From Planctomycetota bacterium (GTDB lineage Bacteria; Planctomycetota; Phycisphaerae; Phycisphaerales; SM1A02), in the NCBI GenBank assembly GCA_022574595.1, contig JACZRS010000013.1:80339-144338 (forward strand): a DNA stretch of 64,000 bases. Direction: 5' to 3'. The stretch's first letter is position 1; each line of letters begins with the position of its first letter. Position numbers and translations under genes: made by a program. This document shows positions 46,263 to 54,627 of this stretch, in pieces. Under the pieces are notes generated by a model. That model did no database searches. It had not been told where the DNA came from and worked only from the letters and a program-made list of their open reading frames with translations.

Positions 46263-48104
46263 ATGCTTACATCCCGGCTCCTGTTGATTCTTCCCGTCCT
46301 GATCCTGAACTTCATTGCATCCGCTGGTGACCCGTTGCCACCCGTCCCGGTGCCGGTGGAGAATCCAATCACGCCTCAGAAGGCGATCTTGGGAAAGATG
46401 CTCTTCTGGGATGAGCAGCTTTCGAGCGACAACACAGTCGCGTGCGGCACCTGCCACCGTCCAGCATTTGGTGGGTCAGACCCGCGGCTAGGCATGCATC
46501 CGGGGCCAGATGGGATCTTCGGCTTCAACGATCCCAGTACCGGCATAGATGACACCATCGGCTCGCCGGGAGTTATCCGCACTGACTCAAGCGGCAACTT
46601 TCTCGCCGACATCATCTTCGGGCTTGACGTTCAGGTCACCGGACGTGGGTCGCCGACGACGTTCTTCGGGATGTACGCGGACGACATCTTCTGGGACGGT
46701 CGGGCGCGCAGCACGTTCATCAACCCACAGACTGGTGAAGTCAGCATCGCTAGCGGTGGCGCACTGGAGAGCCAGGCGGTCGGACCGATCCTCAGCGATG
46801 TCGAGATGGCGAGCGAGGGACGCACCTGGAGTCTGGTCGCCGACAAGCTAGCGTCCGTGCGCCCGTTGGCACTTGCACCAGATCTAACCGACGACATAGA
46901 AGCGGCGCTTGCCGTCGATCCCAACTATCCCCAGCTTTTTGAGGCAGCTTTCGGAAGCACAGACATCACGGCCGAGCGGATCGGGTTTGCCATCGCCACC
47001 TACGAGCGAGGCCTGCTTCCGGATCAAACTCCGTACGACACCGGAACGATGACGCAGCAGCAGCAACTGGGATTCGATCTGCTCACGCGGAACACCGTCT
47101 GCTTGAACTGCCACGTTCCTCCACAATTCACCGACAACCTGTTTCACAACATAGGCCTGCGCCCGTCGGCCGATGATCTTGGACGCATGATCGTTACAGG
47201 AAATCCGGCCGATGTCGGGAGGTTTAAGACACCAACGCTGCGGAACTCCGGGCTGAAGTCTGTGCTGATGCATGTTGGATGGATCGTCGATGTCCAGGAC
47301 TCGATCGACTTCTACAATGCGGGCACACAGGACACCGGGCATGTGCAATTCACCGAGGACCAGGACAGCATTCCACCCGGCAACGGCAACTACAACAACA
47401 TCAACATGCCTGAGCAGGTCGGGGGCATTATGTTTCAGCAGGCCGTGGTGGATTTCATCACCAATGGACTGACCGATCCGCGTGTCCTGGCGCAGGAGCC
47501 TCCATTCGACCGCCCCCCACTTCACACAGAGTCGCTTGATCCGAATCCTCTAGTAACAGGGAACGGGACACCGGGCAGCGGCGGAATCACCCCGCGTATG
47601 ATAGCGGTAACACCCCCGAATCTCGGCAATATAGACTGTCGCATTGGTATTGCCGACGCTCTTGGCGGCGCCGAGGCGTTCGTCGCGCTCTCACATTCGC
47701 CGCCTGTCGACGGCATTCTTGACGCGGAGGAACTCCACGGCCCCTTCACGCTTGCAGGCTCGAATGCAGGCGAAGGTTATGCGACATTCTTCTATCCGAT
47801 TGCAGACGAAGCGGCGTTGATCGACGAGGTTGTTTATCTCCAGTGGATAGTCTCGGACCCAGCCGGTACCGACGGTACGGCGCTTACAGAGGTGGCGCAG
47901 CTAACGGTCTTCTGCTATCGTGATTGCCCCGCCTTGTGCCTGGCCGATCTCGATGGCAATGGAAGTGTGGACACATCTGATCTCCTCTCGTTGTTTGCAA
48001 GTTGGGGGCCGTGCAAGGGCTGTCCTTCAGACTTCGACGGTAACGGTTCAGTCGATACTTCTGACCTGCTCATCCTATTCGCCAATTGGGGGCCGTGTCC
48101 CTGA
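46263..48104 (+). CDS. Di-heme cytochrome c peroxidase/MauG-type protein with dockerin-like tail
   Basis: About 613 residues from the ATG at 46263, chosen because GAGG precedes it and a clean signal peptide follows (SRLLLILPVLILNFIASAG); an ATG at 46215 would extend it by 16. The first heme site is ACGTCHRPAFGG and the second TVCLNCHVPPQFTDN, as in bacterial CCP/MauG. The LGKMLFWDEQLSSDNTVACG opening and the LKSVLMHVGWIVDVQDSIDF and TPTLRNSGLK motifs also match. It would reduce peroxide or oxidise a protein substrate in the periplasm. Residues about 440-540 are an added domain, followed by two F-hands (DLDGNGSVDTSDLLSLFASWG, DFDGNGSVDTSDLLILFANWG) ending PCP. A peroxidase with this tail is unusual. 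Confidence 0.87.
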   Translation: MLTSRLLLILPVLILNFIASAGDPLPPVPVPVENPITPQKAILGKMLFWDEQLSSDNTVACGTCHRPAFGGSDPRLGMHPGPDGIFGFNDPSTGIDDTIGSPGVIRTDSSGNFLADIIFGLDVQVTGRGSPTTFFGMYADDIFWDGRARSTFINPQTGEVSIASGGALESQAVGPILSDVEMASEGRTWSLVADKLASVRPLALAPDLTDDIEAALAVDPNYPQLFEAAFGSTDITAERIGFAIATYERGLLPDQTPYDTGTMTQQQQLGFDLLTRNTVCLNCHVPPQFTDNLFHNIGLRPSADDLGRMIVTGNPADVGRFKTPTLRNSGLKSVLMHVGWIVDVQDSIDFYNAGTQDTGHVQFTEDQDSIPPGNGNYNNINMPEQVGGIMFQQAVVDFITNGLTDPRVLAQEPPFDRPPLHTESLDPNPLVTGNGTPGSGGITPRMIAVTPPNLGNIDCRIGIADALGGAEAFVALSHSPPVDGILDAEELHGPFTLAGSNAGEGYATFFYPIADEAALIDEVVYLQWIVSDPAGTDGTALTEVAQLTVFCYRDCPALCLADLDGNGSVDTSDLLSLFASWGPCKGCPSDFDGNGSVDTSDLLILFANWGPCP

Positions 48105-48274
48105 AGATAGGTATTTGGCAATTGGTATTTGGAAGATGTCATCCAGGCATCGTGGCATCACCAACCTTCTCGCTATCAAGAATGAATTAATATGCTGTCT
48201 GAAGAACAGGGGGATGCAGAGGAGTTCCTCTCCGTATAACCACTTGCACGCTGCATACGTAAGGACTTACAACT

Positions 48275-49261
48275 ATGAAAATCTCACCTGTAAAATTTAT
48301 TGCCGTTATTATTGCAATCCTGACCACACTTGAGCAATCTGCCCTGGCTCAGAATGGCGTATCACTCGAGTTCGACGGCACCAACGACCGCGTAACCGTC
48401 CCCTACGACGAATCCTTCCCCACCGAAGTCTTTTCGATCTGTGCGTGGATTAAAATCTCTCCTCCAGGACACCGTTCAGCAATCATCGCCCGTGGCGAGG
48501 ACGACGACTCGTGGGATCTTGCGTGGCATCTCTACTTAGAACCAGACGGTTCGCTGCGTCTCATGGTCGAAGATTCGTCAATGCAGAACTTCTGCTATCC
48601 CTACGTCTGCTTCAGCCAGGTACTACAGAGCAACTGCAGCTTGTCAGGCAAGCTCCTTGTTGCCGATGATAAGTGGCATCACGTAGCCGCAACCCGCACC
48701 GCATCAGGCGACCTGGCCATGTACGTCGATGGACAAACAGTCGTCAACTGTGTACAGACTGGTGTTCCCTCTGCCGACAATTTCCAAGATCTTACGATCG
48801 GGTGTACGCATGGATACATCGGTCCGCCTCCCGGTGGAGTAGAGCCGCCTATTTGGTTCTTTCCCGGGCGCATCGACGATCCGGCAATGTGGAACATCGC
48901 AATTACAGCATCGCAGATTGAGGACGTTTACTTGCTTGGCGTCGATCCGAAGTCATCTGGATTGGTCGGCTTCTGGTCATTTAACGAGGCATCGGGACAG
49001 GTAATAAGTGATGCGTCGCCCCAGAGCAATGATGGTTTTCTTGGTGCTGAGCCCGATGCTGACAATGCTGATCCGATATGGATTGTCGAAGACGTAACAT
49101 GCCCCTGGGATCTCGACGGCAACGGCACGGTAGGCACTAGCGATCTACTAGCTCTATTTGCCCAATGGGGTACTGATGGACCAGCCGACTTCGACGGCAA
49201 CGGCATGGTAAACACAGCGGATCTACTAATCCTCTTCGCCAATTGGGGGCCTTGTCCGTAG
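48275..49261 (+). CDS. Secreted LamG-type lectin domain protein with dockerin-like tail
   Basis: 328 residues; AAGGA nine bases before the ATG. Signal peptide MKISPVKFIAVIIAILTTLE, then a LamG/concanavalin-A jelly roll: VSLEFDGTNDRVTVPYDESF, FSICAWIKI, WHHVAATRTASGDLAMYVDG, FFPGRIDDPAMWNIAIT and LVGFWSFNEASG. Such domains bind glycans, usually with calcium. Two F-hands end the protein: DLDGNGTVGTSDLLALFAQWG and DFDGNGMVNTADLLILFANWG followed by PCP. Similar in size and tail to the MauG-type gene 170 bases upstream, so the two could belong to one secreted assembly. Confidence 0.88.
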   Translation: MKISPVKFIAVIIAILTTLEQSALAQNGVSLEFDGTNDRVTVPYDESFPTEVFSICAWIKISPPGHRSAIIARGEDDDSWDLAWHLYLEPDGSLRLMVEDSSMQNFCYPYVCFSQVLQSNCSLSGKLLVADDKWHHVAATRTASGDLAMYVDGQTVVNCVQTGVPSADNFQDLTIGCTHGYIGPPPGGVEPPIWFFPGRIDDPAMWNIAITASQIEDVYLLGVDPKSSGLVGFWSFNEASGQVISDASPQSNDGFLGAEPDADNADPIWIVEDVTCPWDLDGNGTVGTSDLLALFAQWGTDGPADFDGNGMVNTADLLILFANWGPCP

Positions 49262-49279
49262 AAGTGAGGCATCGCTAAG

Positions 49280-49307
49280 CCGGACCTGAGGCTTTGCGAA
49301 GGTCCGG
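49280..49307 (+). terminator. Hairpin after the LamG gene
   Basis: CCGGACCT and AGGTCCGG pair perfectly (49280-49287 with 49300-49307) 20 bases after the stop codon. There is no clean T-run, so it is either a weak terminator or a repeat element. Confidence 0.35.
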
Positions 49308-49334
49308 GTATTATAAATGACAAGCAGCTAACAA

Positions 49335-49367
49335 TATAAAATAACCCAGGCAGATGGCTGCCTGGGC
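49335..49367 (-). terminator. Intrinsic terminator on the minus strand
   Basis: CCCAGGCAG-ATGG-CTGCCTGGG is a perfect 9-base stem (49345-49366); on the minus strand it is followed by TTATTTTATATT, a good T-rich run. It is about 40 bases downstream of the small minus-strand frame at 49406-49537, and probably serves that gene or its truncated parent. Confidence 0.65.
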
Positions 49368-49405
49368 TTGGTGTAAGTGTTATGTATTTCTATAAGTAGA
49401 GTGAT

Positions 49406-49537
49406 TTAGTCGTCAAATGGATCGGGTGCGGGACAGCCGGACTCACCTAGACAATAGCATCTGTTGCAATCGTTGATGTAGTGTTCCATCCAACAATGAT
49501 AGCGGTCCTTGGTTGCTTGATTAGTTGAGCCCATCAT
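49406..49537 (-). pseudogene. Truncated Cys-rich reading frame next to a REP element
   Basis: 43 codons from tandem ATGs (49537, 49534), with the open frame extending without a start to 49562, immediately before the REP palindrome. It reads YHCWMEHYINDCNRCYCLGE and ends CPAPDPFDD, with several cysteines and an acidic end. A stop followed by a good minus-strand terminator 40 bases away suggests a real 3' end of a gene whose 5' end has been lost or displaced by the REP/RAYT insertion. Family unknown. Confidence 0.45.
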
Positions 49538-49567
49538 CACACCGATGTATTCATCCCAATCGCATTA

Positions 49568-49584
49568 AAGGTGTCAGACACCTT
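49568..49584. repeat. REP palindrome flanking the RAYT gene, 3' copy
   Basis: AAGGTGTCAGACACCTT, two 8-base arms around A. It is the exact reverse complement of the core at 50393-50409 (centre base A against T), so the two copies face opposite ways about the transposase gene. Confidence 0.85.
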
Positions 49585-49663
49585 CAGTAGACTCCTATCA
49601 TATCCGTTTGTGTTACGAAATTATCTCCGATACGTATTGAGGAATCCTAAGACGTGAGGTTGA

Positions 49664-50344
49664 TTACTTAGATTTCTTAGGCTGGCCGCCTCTCGGACGG
49701 AGAGTTGTTTTTAAACAGAGGTTCTTTGCCATACGACCTTTCCAGTTGTCTGTACCTAGCGGTGTGCCACGTGTTACCGAATATCTCATCGTCTTAAGAG
49801 TTGTCTCTTCTATTGCTCGATTTACCAAAGCCGACCAATTACGTGGCCTGTCCACTGGCCACTTGCTTAGCCATGGATTGAGTTCAGTCTTTTTATTTTT
49901 TCGGCAATACATACTGCCCCATTGCCAATTCTCTGCTTTCTTGACAAGTTTGGCACGATAAGCATTGGCCTCAACATACCGGCACAATGTTAAAAAATGT
50001 TCATTAGCCTGTACAGGAAAGCTCTTGAATCGTCCCTGATACAACGGCCCTTGCCCCGTAGTATGGTAATGAACATGCCACCGCTGTGTATGTGTTAGAG
50101 ATGTCCATTGCATCCAAGTGGAAAGATTTGTGTGTTTAACCGCTTGCACTACTAAGTGCCAGTGATTCGGCATAAGACAGTAAGCTAATAATCGCGGTGC
50201 ATCCACACGCTGCAAGGATTTCACAAGTACACGCTCAAATGCAAGATAATCTTCATTATCCTCAAAGATAGGCAATCTCATCACACGCCTATTCAGAACA
50301 TGATAGACAATTCCCGTTGTGGTAATACGAGGCACTCTTCCCAT
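49664..50344 (-). CDS. REP-associated tyrosine transposase (RAYT), Y1/IS200-like
   Basis: 226 residues. The N-terminus VYHVLNRRVMRLPIFEDNED, the HUH motif NHWHLV (H61, H63) after YCLMP, and the catalytic tyrosine region LCRYVEANAYRAKLV (Y123) are diagnostic of RAYT-type transposases. These cut single-stranded REP DNA through a covalent tyrosine link. Domesticated relatives move or maintain short palindromes rather than full insertion sequences. The gene is bracketed 48 bases upstream and 80 bases downstream by mirror-image REP palindromes. It shows no frameshift or truncation, so it may be active. Confidence 0.92.
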   Translation of the reverse strand: MGRVPRITTTGIVYHVLNRRVMRLPIFEDNEDYLAFERVLVKSLQRVDAPRLLAYCLMPNHWHLVVQAVKHTNLSTWMQWTSLTHTQRWHVHYHTTGQGPLYQGRFKSFPVQANEHFLTLCRYVEANAYRAKLVKKAENWQWGSMYCRKNKKTELNPWLSKWPVDRPRNWSALVNRAIEETTLKTMRYSVTRGTPLGTDNWKGRMAKNLCLKTTLRPRGGQPKKSK

Positions 50345-50391
50345 TATAACAGCCTAGTAATATCAACACACAATGTCAAATGAAGGCAAAT

Positions 50392-50410
50392 GAAGGTGTC
50401 TGACACCTTC
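50392..50410. repeat. REP palindrome flanking the RAYT gene, 5' copy
   Basis: GAAGGTGTCTGACACCTTC, two 9-base arms around T, 48 bases upstream of the RAYT start. A preceding AATGAAGGC/AATGAAGG direct repeat (50379-50397) hints at slippage or repeated insertion. Confidence 0.85.
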
Positions 50411-50441
50411 TCCTCTCTTTCTCCTTTCATGATCTTTTGAG

Positions 50442-51689
50442 TTAAGTCCAATTTGCAAAAAGAATTAGTAGATCAATAGTGCTAACAAAGCCATCTTGAT
50501 TCAGATCTGCGGGAGAATCTTTTTCCCCCCATTTGTCTAGTAGATCTACCAAGTCATCAAGGTCCACATCGCAGTCGTTATCTAAATCACCTAATGGTTT
50601 TGGGGAAGGGGTTAGAATGATCGCTACTATCTCTCCATTCTCTGTGTCACCGTTTGCAATTATCTGTCCTGAATTTGTAATTCTAGCCGCAGATTTAATT
50701 AATACAGGAGACTCGGGTGGGATGAAGTCATTGAGATTGTGCATGATCCCGTTTTGCCAAATAAAGCCATGTTCAATTGTCGGAACCCCATCTACATTCC
50801 AGGATCTGCCCACAACCTGTTGTTCTTCATCACTCACATCGCTGGCAGAGCTCCGAGCATGATCGGGAAGAGTACCTGGCATGGTGAACTTCCCCAATTC
50901 CCAAACAAAAGCACGGGATGCTCCTACAGGGGCACCTTTTAATGGAATCCGACCTTTTCCGACCACAATGCCATTATTGGTTACGCTTTGGGCTTCACTT
51001 GTGAAACCTCCGGGAATTGGACCAAGAAGTGTTACTTTTCCGTTGTCCCAAAGAAAACCTTCCTTCATTTCACCAGTATTTGCTGTCCATCCTGTAATGA
51101 AATTTCCATTGATAGCTGTCGCAGAACTTAATTTTTCGAGTCCATCAAGATGAACAAAACCATCATTCCTTGACCACATATATGCTACTTGTGGGCTGAG
51201 ATTCTCTGTAATACTGCGCTGACCAACTACTACTCCAGCATTGTTGATCGCGTTGGCGCTTGACCAGCCTGCATCTGGTACTACAGGATGGAGTATTATC
51301 ATTTTGCCATCTTCATAAACGAAGCCGCGCTGGCCGATATCGAACATCCATGCTGTGCCGCAGATTACGCCGTTGTCATTTATATCTACTGCCGATGCGG
51401 AATATACCCCCTCAGGCCGATTCAGCGTGACAAATCCATCCTCAGCCGTCCAAACGAACGCTTCGGTATGTTCCCAGAGCGGACAATAGTAATATCCAAC
51501 CACCGCTCCATTTTCATTTATCCCTAAACCAACGGTAATTACAGGCCCAAATATCCCACAATCGGTAGACGCAGCAATGATCGTCACATCATATTCGCAA
51601 GGCATTTGTGCCCTTGAGCGGGCTGTTACCAGCATCATTAGGCTGATCATTGACGTTAAGGCCATTGTGAGTGAAGTTGTTCGGGCCAT
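50442..51689 (-). CDS. Secreted HAF-repeat protein with dockerin-like tail
   Basis: 415 residues. A signal peptide (SLTMALTSMISLMMLVTARS) precedes repeated HAF units (INENGAVVGYYYC, INDNGVICGTAW, INNAGVVVGQRS, VTNNGIVVGKGR). These are the AxxINxxGxVVG signature of the 'probable extracellular HAF family' repeats, thought to fold as a beta-propeller. Two F-hands close the protein: DLDNDCDVDLDDLVDLLDKWG and DLNQDGFVSTIDLLILFANWT. It ends NWT rather than NWG. It is the second gene of a unit with the small secreted protein at 51712-51963. Confidence 0.83.
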   Translation of the reverse strand: MARTTSLTMALTSMISLMMLVTARSRAQMPCEYDVTIIAASTDCGIFGPVITVGLGINENGAVVGYYYCPLWEHTEAFVWTAEDGFVTLNRPEGVYSASAVDINDNGVICGTAWMFDIGQRGFVYEDGKMIILHPVVPDAGWSSANAINNAGVVVGQRSITENLSPQVAYMWSRNDGFVHLDGLEKLSSATAINGNFITGWTANTGEMKEGFLWDNGKVTLLGPIPGGFTSEAQSVTNNGIVVGKGRIPLKGAPVGASRAFVWELGKFTMPGTLPDHARSSASDVSDEEQQVVGRSWNVDGVPTIEHGFIWQNGIMHNLNDFIPPESPVLIKSAARITNSGQIIANGDTENGEIVAIILTPSPKPLGDLDNDCDVDLDDLVDLLDKWGEKDSPADLNQDGFVSTIDLLILFANWT

Positions 51690-51711
51690 GTCTTGCTCCT
51701 TTACACAAGCG

Positions 51712-51963
51712 CTAGAGGCGTAGTCTGTGCATATTGCCCAATAAGACGTATGTGTTCCACAGGTCTATACGCCGTTTAGCGCGAAATCTTGCGCGCCTTT
51801 TCAAGTTTTTTGTAAAATTTATGACGATTTCGGTGCCCTTAAAGCCGCCTTTGACAGTAACTTCATACTCGCCGTAATTCAGAGCCGTTGTATGGGTTGT
51901 TATCATCAAGAATATGATGAGTATGAAAGGGCCAGTAAAGCGATTGTGATAATTCAGTTTCAT
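51712..51963 (-). CDS. Small secreted basic protein
   Basis: 83 residues from the ATG at 51963 (AGGAGG seven bases upstream; a longer frame to 52041 has no site). A signal peptide (FTGPFILIIFLMITTHTTAL) is followed by NYGEYEVTVKGGFKGTEIVI and a basic end (NLKRRARFRAKRRIDLW). The mature part is very short, beta-rich then arginine-rich. No family is recognised. It starts 22 bases before the HAF gene, so they may be transcribed together, perhaps as a partner or antimicrobial-like peptide; that is only an inference. Confidence 0.65.
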   Translation of the reverse strand: MKLNYHNRFTGPFILIIFLMITTHTTALNYGEYEVTVKGGFKGTEIVINFTKNLKRRARFRAKRRIDLWNTYVLLGNMHRLRL

Positions 51964-52144
51964 GCCTGATCCTCCTGCAAGATAGAGAAATGCAGTACTT
52001 ATTTTACGACAAGCCAGGCTAAGTAGATCAACAAAAAGCACTTTTCTTTAGGTATATCTATATTGGCTTTCTAACTAGGGAAAACACTAGTAAACAAGGG
52101 AAAATGCTATCTCGGCAAAGCGCTTTATCACTTGATGTCAAGCC

Positions 52145-52172
52145 TTGCCTCTACTCACACATTGGCTATACT
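52145..52172 (+). promoter_or_regulatory. Candidate sigma-70 promoter of the ribosomal operon
   Basis: TTGCCT (52145-52150), 16-base spacer, TATACT (52167-52172). It gives a leader of about 125 bases before rplK. No clear alternative is nearby. Confidence 0.4.
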
Positions 52173-52299
52173 CCCCGGCTCGAAACTAACACCGTATGGA
52201 CCACTTCGCGATCCCCCTTTCCCTGAGAATGGGATTTGGCCTCAAATTAGGGGACTAGAGCCCAGTTGGCTCTCTGCGTGGTGGGAGGTAGGAGTAATT

Positions 52300-52737
52300 A
52301 TGGCCAAGCGCATTGAAAAAGTACTTAAAGTCGTTGCACCTGGAGGCAAGGCTACACCTGCACCTCCACTTGGGCCTGCACTTGGTGCAGCGGGAGTTAA
52401 TCCCGGACAGTTCATTCAGCTTTTTAACGATCGAACCAGAGAACTCAACGGCAAAGTAGTCGGTTGCATCATCACAGTCTACCACGACCGGTCCTTTGAT
52501 ATTGAGATCAAAAGCTCGCCAACTGCGGTACTTATCAAGATGGCTGCGGGTATTGAAAAAGGTTCGGGTACACCCAACACCGAAAAAGTCGGCCACCTTA
52601 CTACTGATCAACTGCGATCAATTGCTGAGGAAAAGAGTGAAGATCTAAATGCAGGTTCTATAGAAGCTGCTATGCAGATCATTGCAGGTACTGCTCGATC
52701 TATGGGCGTAACCGTGGAGGGTGCTGCCAATGCCTAA
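52300..52737 (+). CDS. rplK: 50S ribosomal protein L11
   Basis: 145 residues from the ATG at 52300 (TAGGAG five bases upstream; an upstream in-frame ATG at 52132 gives an unlikely extension). It contains VAPGGKATPAPPLGPALGAAGVN and CIITVYHDRSFDIEIKSSPT, then MAAGIEKGSGTPNTEKVGHL, all canonical for L11, which binds the GTPase centre of 23S rRNA. First gene of the rplK-rplA-rplJ-rplL unit. The usual secE-nusG genes before it are absent. Confidence 0.97.
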   Translation: MAKRIEKVLKVVAPGGKATPAPPLGPALGAAGVNPGQFIQLFNDRTRELNGKVVGCIITVYHDRSFDIEIKSSPTAVLIKMAAGIEKGSGTPNTEKVGHLTTDQLRSIAEEKSEDLNAGSIEAAMQIIAGTARSMGVTVEGAANA

Positions 52738-53413
52738 GCAAGGTAAGAGAGCTGCTGCAAACGTACAGATAGCTGCAAAGTATCAAGGCCCACAATCGGT
52801 TAACGACGCAGTCAAAGCTGTTAAATCATTTAAAGGTCCAAAGTTCGACCAGTCCGTAGAAGTATCAATGCACTTAGGTATTGATCCCAGGCAAGCTGAT
52901 CAGCAAATTCGTGGTTCAATTTCAATGCCTAAAGGCGTGGGTAAAACCGCACGCGTATTGTGCTTTTGTGCTGCTGATAAAGTTGATGAGGCGAAAGCTG
53001 CGGGTGCTGTTGAAGCTGGTGGCGAAGAGCTTGTCGAAAAAGTCGCGGGGGGATGGATGGATTTTGATGTTGCAGTTGCATCGCCGGACATGATGCGTGT
53101 GGTGAGTAAATTAGGACGCGTTCTTGGCCCAAAGGGTCTGATGCCTTCACCAAAGGCTGGAACGGTTACTCCTGATGTGGCAACTGCGGTAAAGGAATAT
53201 TCCGCTGGTAAACTCGAATTCCGCAACGATACAGGAGGCAACATCCAATGCGTTGTCGGCAAGATGAGTTTCGCTGAAGAAGATATTATAGAAAACCTCA
53301 ATTTCTTCATGGAAAGAATTGAGAAAATGCGCCCTGCATCTGTAAAGGGACAGTACATAAAGAAATGCGTCATCAGCGGCACCATGACGCCTGGCATTCA
53401 AATAAGAACTTAA
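52730..53413 (+). CDS. rplA: 50S ribosomal protein L1
   Basis: 227 residues from the ATG at 52730 (GGAGG nine bases upstream), starting inside the end of rplK by eight bases. The stretch DQSVEVSMHLGIDPRQADQQ, then VLCFCAADKVDEAKAAGA, and VLGPKGLMPSPKAGTVTPDV are typical of L1. It binds the stalk of 23S rRNA and can repress its own operon through a leader site. N-terminus is somewhat shorter than usual. Confidence 0.96.
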   Translation: MPKQGKRAAANVQIAAKYQGPQSVNDAVKAVKSFKGPKFDQSVEVSMHLGIDPRQADQQIRGSISMPKGVGKTARVLCFCAADKVDEAKAAGAVEAGGEELVEKVAGGWMDFDVAVASPDMMRVVSKLGRVLGPKGLMPSPKAGTVTPDVATAVKEYSAGKLEFRNDTGGNIQCVVGKMSFAEEDIIENLNFFMERIEKMRPASVKGQYIKKCVISGTMTPGIQIRT

Positions 53414-53456
53414 GCCATAAGCAACTTTTGACGCATAGATCGGCTGGAGATGTCTG

Positions 53457-54002
53457 ATGAGTAAACCTGTTAAAGAATTGATTGTCGCAGATTACAAAAA
53501 ACGCTTCGAGGATATCGAAGACGCACTGCTTATTGATATTCGTGGCGTAAACGCAAACGACAATAATAAGATACGAAACTCTCTGCGCCAAAAAGATATA
53601 CGTATTACAATCGTAAAAAACACACTGGCGAAGATGGCATTTGCGGGATCAAGCTTAGAGCCACTCTCACCTGCGATGGTAGGGCCTTCCGCACTTGCCT
53701 TTGGGGGCAACTCGGTAGTTGAAGTTGCAAGAGAGCTTGTAGATTGGGCTAAAAAAACTGCGCATATGGAGCTAAAGGCAGCAGTCCTTGATGGTGAATT
53801 CTTTGAGGGGGAAGCTGGTGTTAAACGACTTAGCGAGTTACCAACCAAGGAAGAAGCTCACGGAATAATTGTCCAAATCGCGCTTTCGCCAGGATCAAAT
53901 GTAGTTGGCGCGGCACTGGCGCCAGGATCTAATATCCTTGGGATTATTAAGGAAATTCAAGAGAGACTGGAAGATGGAAAGACCATCTCAAAAGCCAGTT
54001 AG
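53457..54002 (+). CDS. rplJ: 50S ribosomal protein L10
   Basis: 181 residues. GGAGA precedes the ATG by six bases. The protein links L7/L12 to the ribosome. MSKPVKELIVADYKKRFEDI, then LLIDIRGVNANDNNKIRNSL and VKNTLAKMAFAG match the L10 fold; the C-terminal helix holds the L7/L12 binding region. It is 43 bases after rplA. Confidence 0.95.
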   Translation: MSKPVKELIVADYKKRFEDIEDALLIDIRGVNANDNNKIRNSLRQKDIRITIVKNTLAKMAFAGSSLEPLSPAMVGPSALAFGGNSVVEVARELVDWAKKTAHMELKAAVLDGEFFEGEAGVKRLSELPTKEEAHGIIVQIALSPGSNVVGAALAPGSNILGIIKEIQERLEDGKTISKAS

Positions 54003-54110
54003 CACAAATTACTAATTTAAATCATCTCGTTCAACTGGCCCTTATGGGTTAAACGCTGCAAAGGGCAGCGCCTATTGAATGATGAAACTTTGACCGGAGA
54101 TATCTAAAAA

Positions 54111-54545
54111 ATGACTGAAGAAGCGACAACAACAGAAGCAGCAACAACAGAAGCAGCACCAAAAACGTTTGATGCAAAGATCAGTAAATTAGGTGATGGT
54201 ATTGCTGAGTTAACACTCAAAGAAGCTGTTGACCTGGCAGACTATATGAAAGATACTTATGACATCGAACCAGCAGCTGGTGGTGCAGTAATCATGGCTG
54301 GTGGGGGCGGTGGCGATGCCGTTGAGGAAGAACAAGTCGAATTCGACGTAATTCTCGAAGTAATAGGCGAGAAAAAGATCCAAGTCATCAAAGCTGTACG
54401 AGAAGCTACCGGCCTTGGACTCAAAGAAGCCAAGGTACTCGTCGATGGCACACCAAATCCTATCAAGGAAAAGATCTCAAAGGAAGATGCCGACGCACTC
54501 AAGGCCAAGATGGAAGAAGCGGGCGCAACTGTAAATATCAAGTAA
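54111..54545 (+). CDS. rplL: 50S ribosomal protein L7/L12
   Basis: 144 residues, slightly longer than usual because of an N-terminal run ([20 protein letters not shown]). The dimerisation helices ([20 protein letters not shown]), the alanine/glycine hinge with an added GGGGG, and the C-terminal domain ([20 protein letters not shown], then [12 protein letters not shown]) are all present. The stalk protein recruits translation factors. It is the last gene of the operon and is followed at once by a strong terminator. Confidence 0.97.
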   Translation: MTEEATTTEAATTEAAPKTFDAKISKLGDGIAELTLKEAVDLADYMKDTYDIEPAAGGAVIMAGGGGGDAVEEEQVEFDVILEVIGEKKIQVIKAVREATGLGLKEAKVLVDGTPNPIKEKISKEDADALKAKMEEAGATVNIK

Positions 54546-54580
54546 TACTCTTGGCTAATTACTTCATTGAAATAAAAAAA

Positions 54581-54613
54581 GTCCACCGAGAATTTTCGGT
54601 GGGCTTATTTTTT
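54581..54613. terminator. Bidirectional intrinsic terminator between rplL and the TlpA gene
   Basis: Stem GTCCACCGA / TCGGTGGGC (54581-54604), followed by TTATTTTTT on the plus strand and preceded by AATAAAAAAA, so it can also terminate the convergent thioredoxin-like gene. Confidence 0.85.
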
Positions 54614-54627
54614 AGCTATGCATTGTC

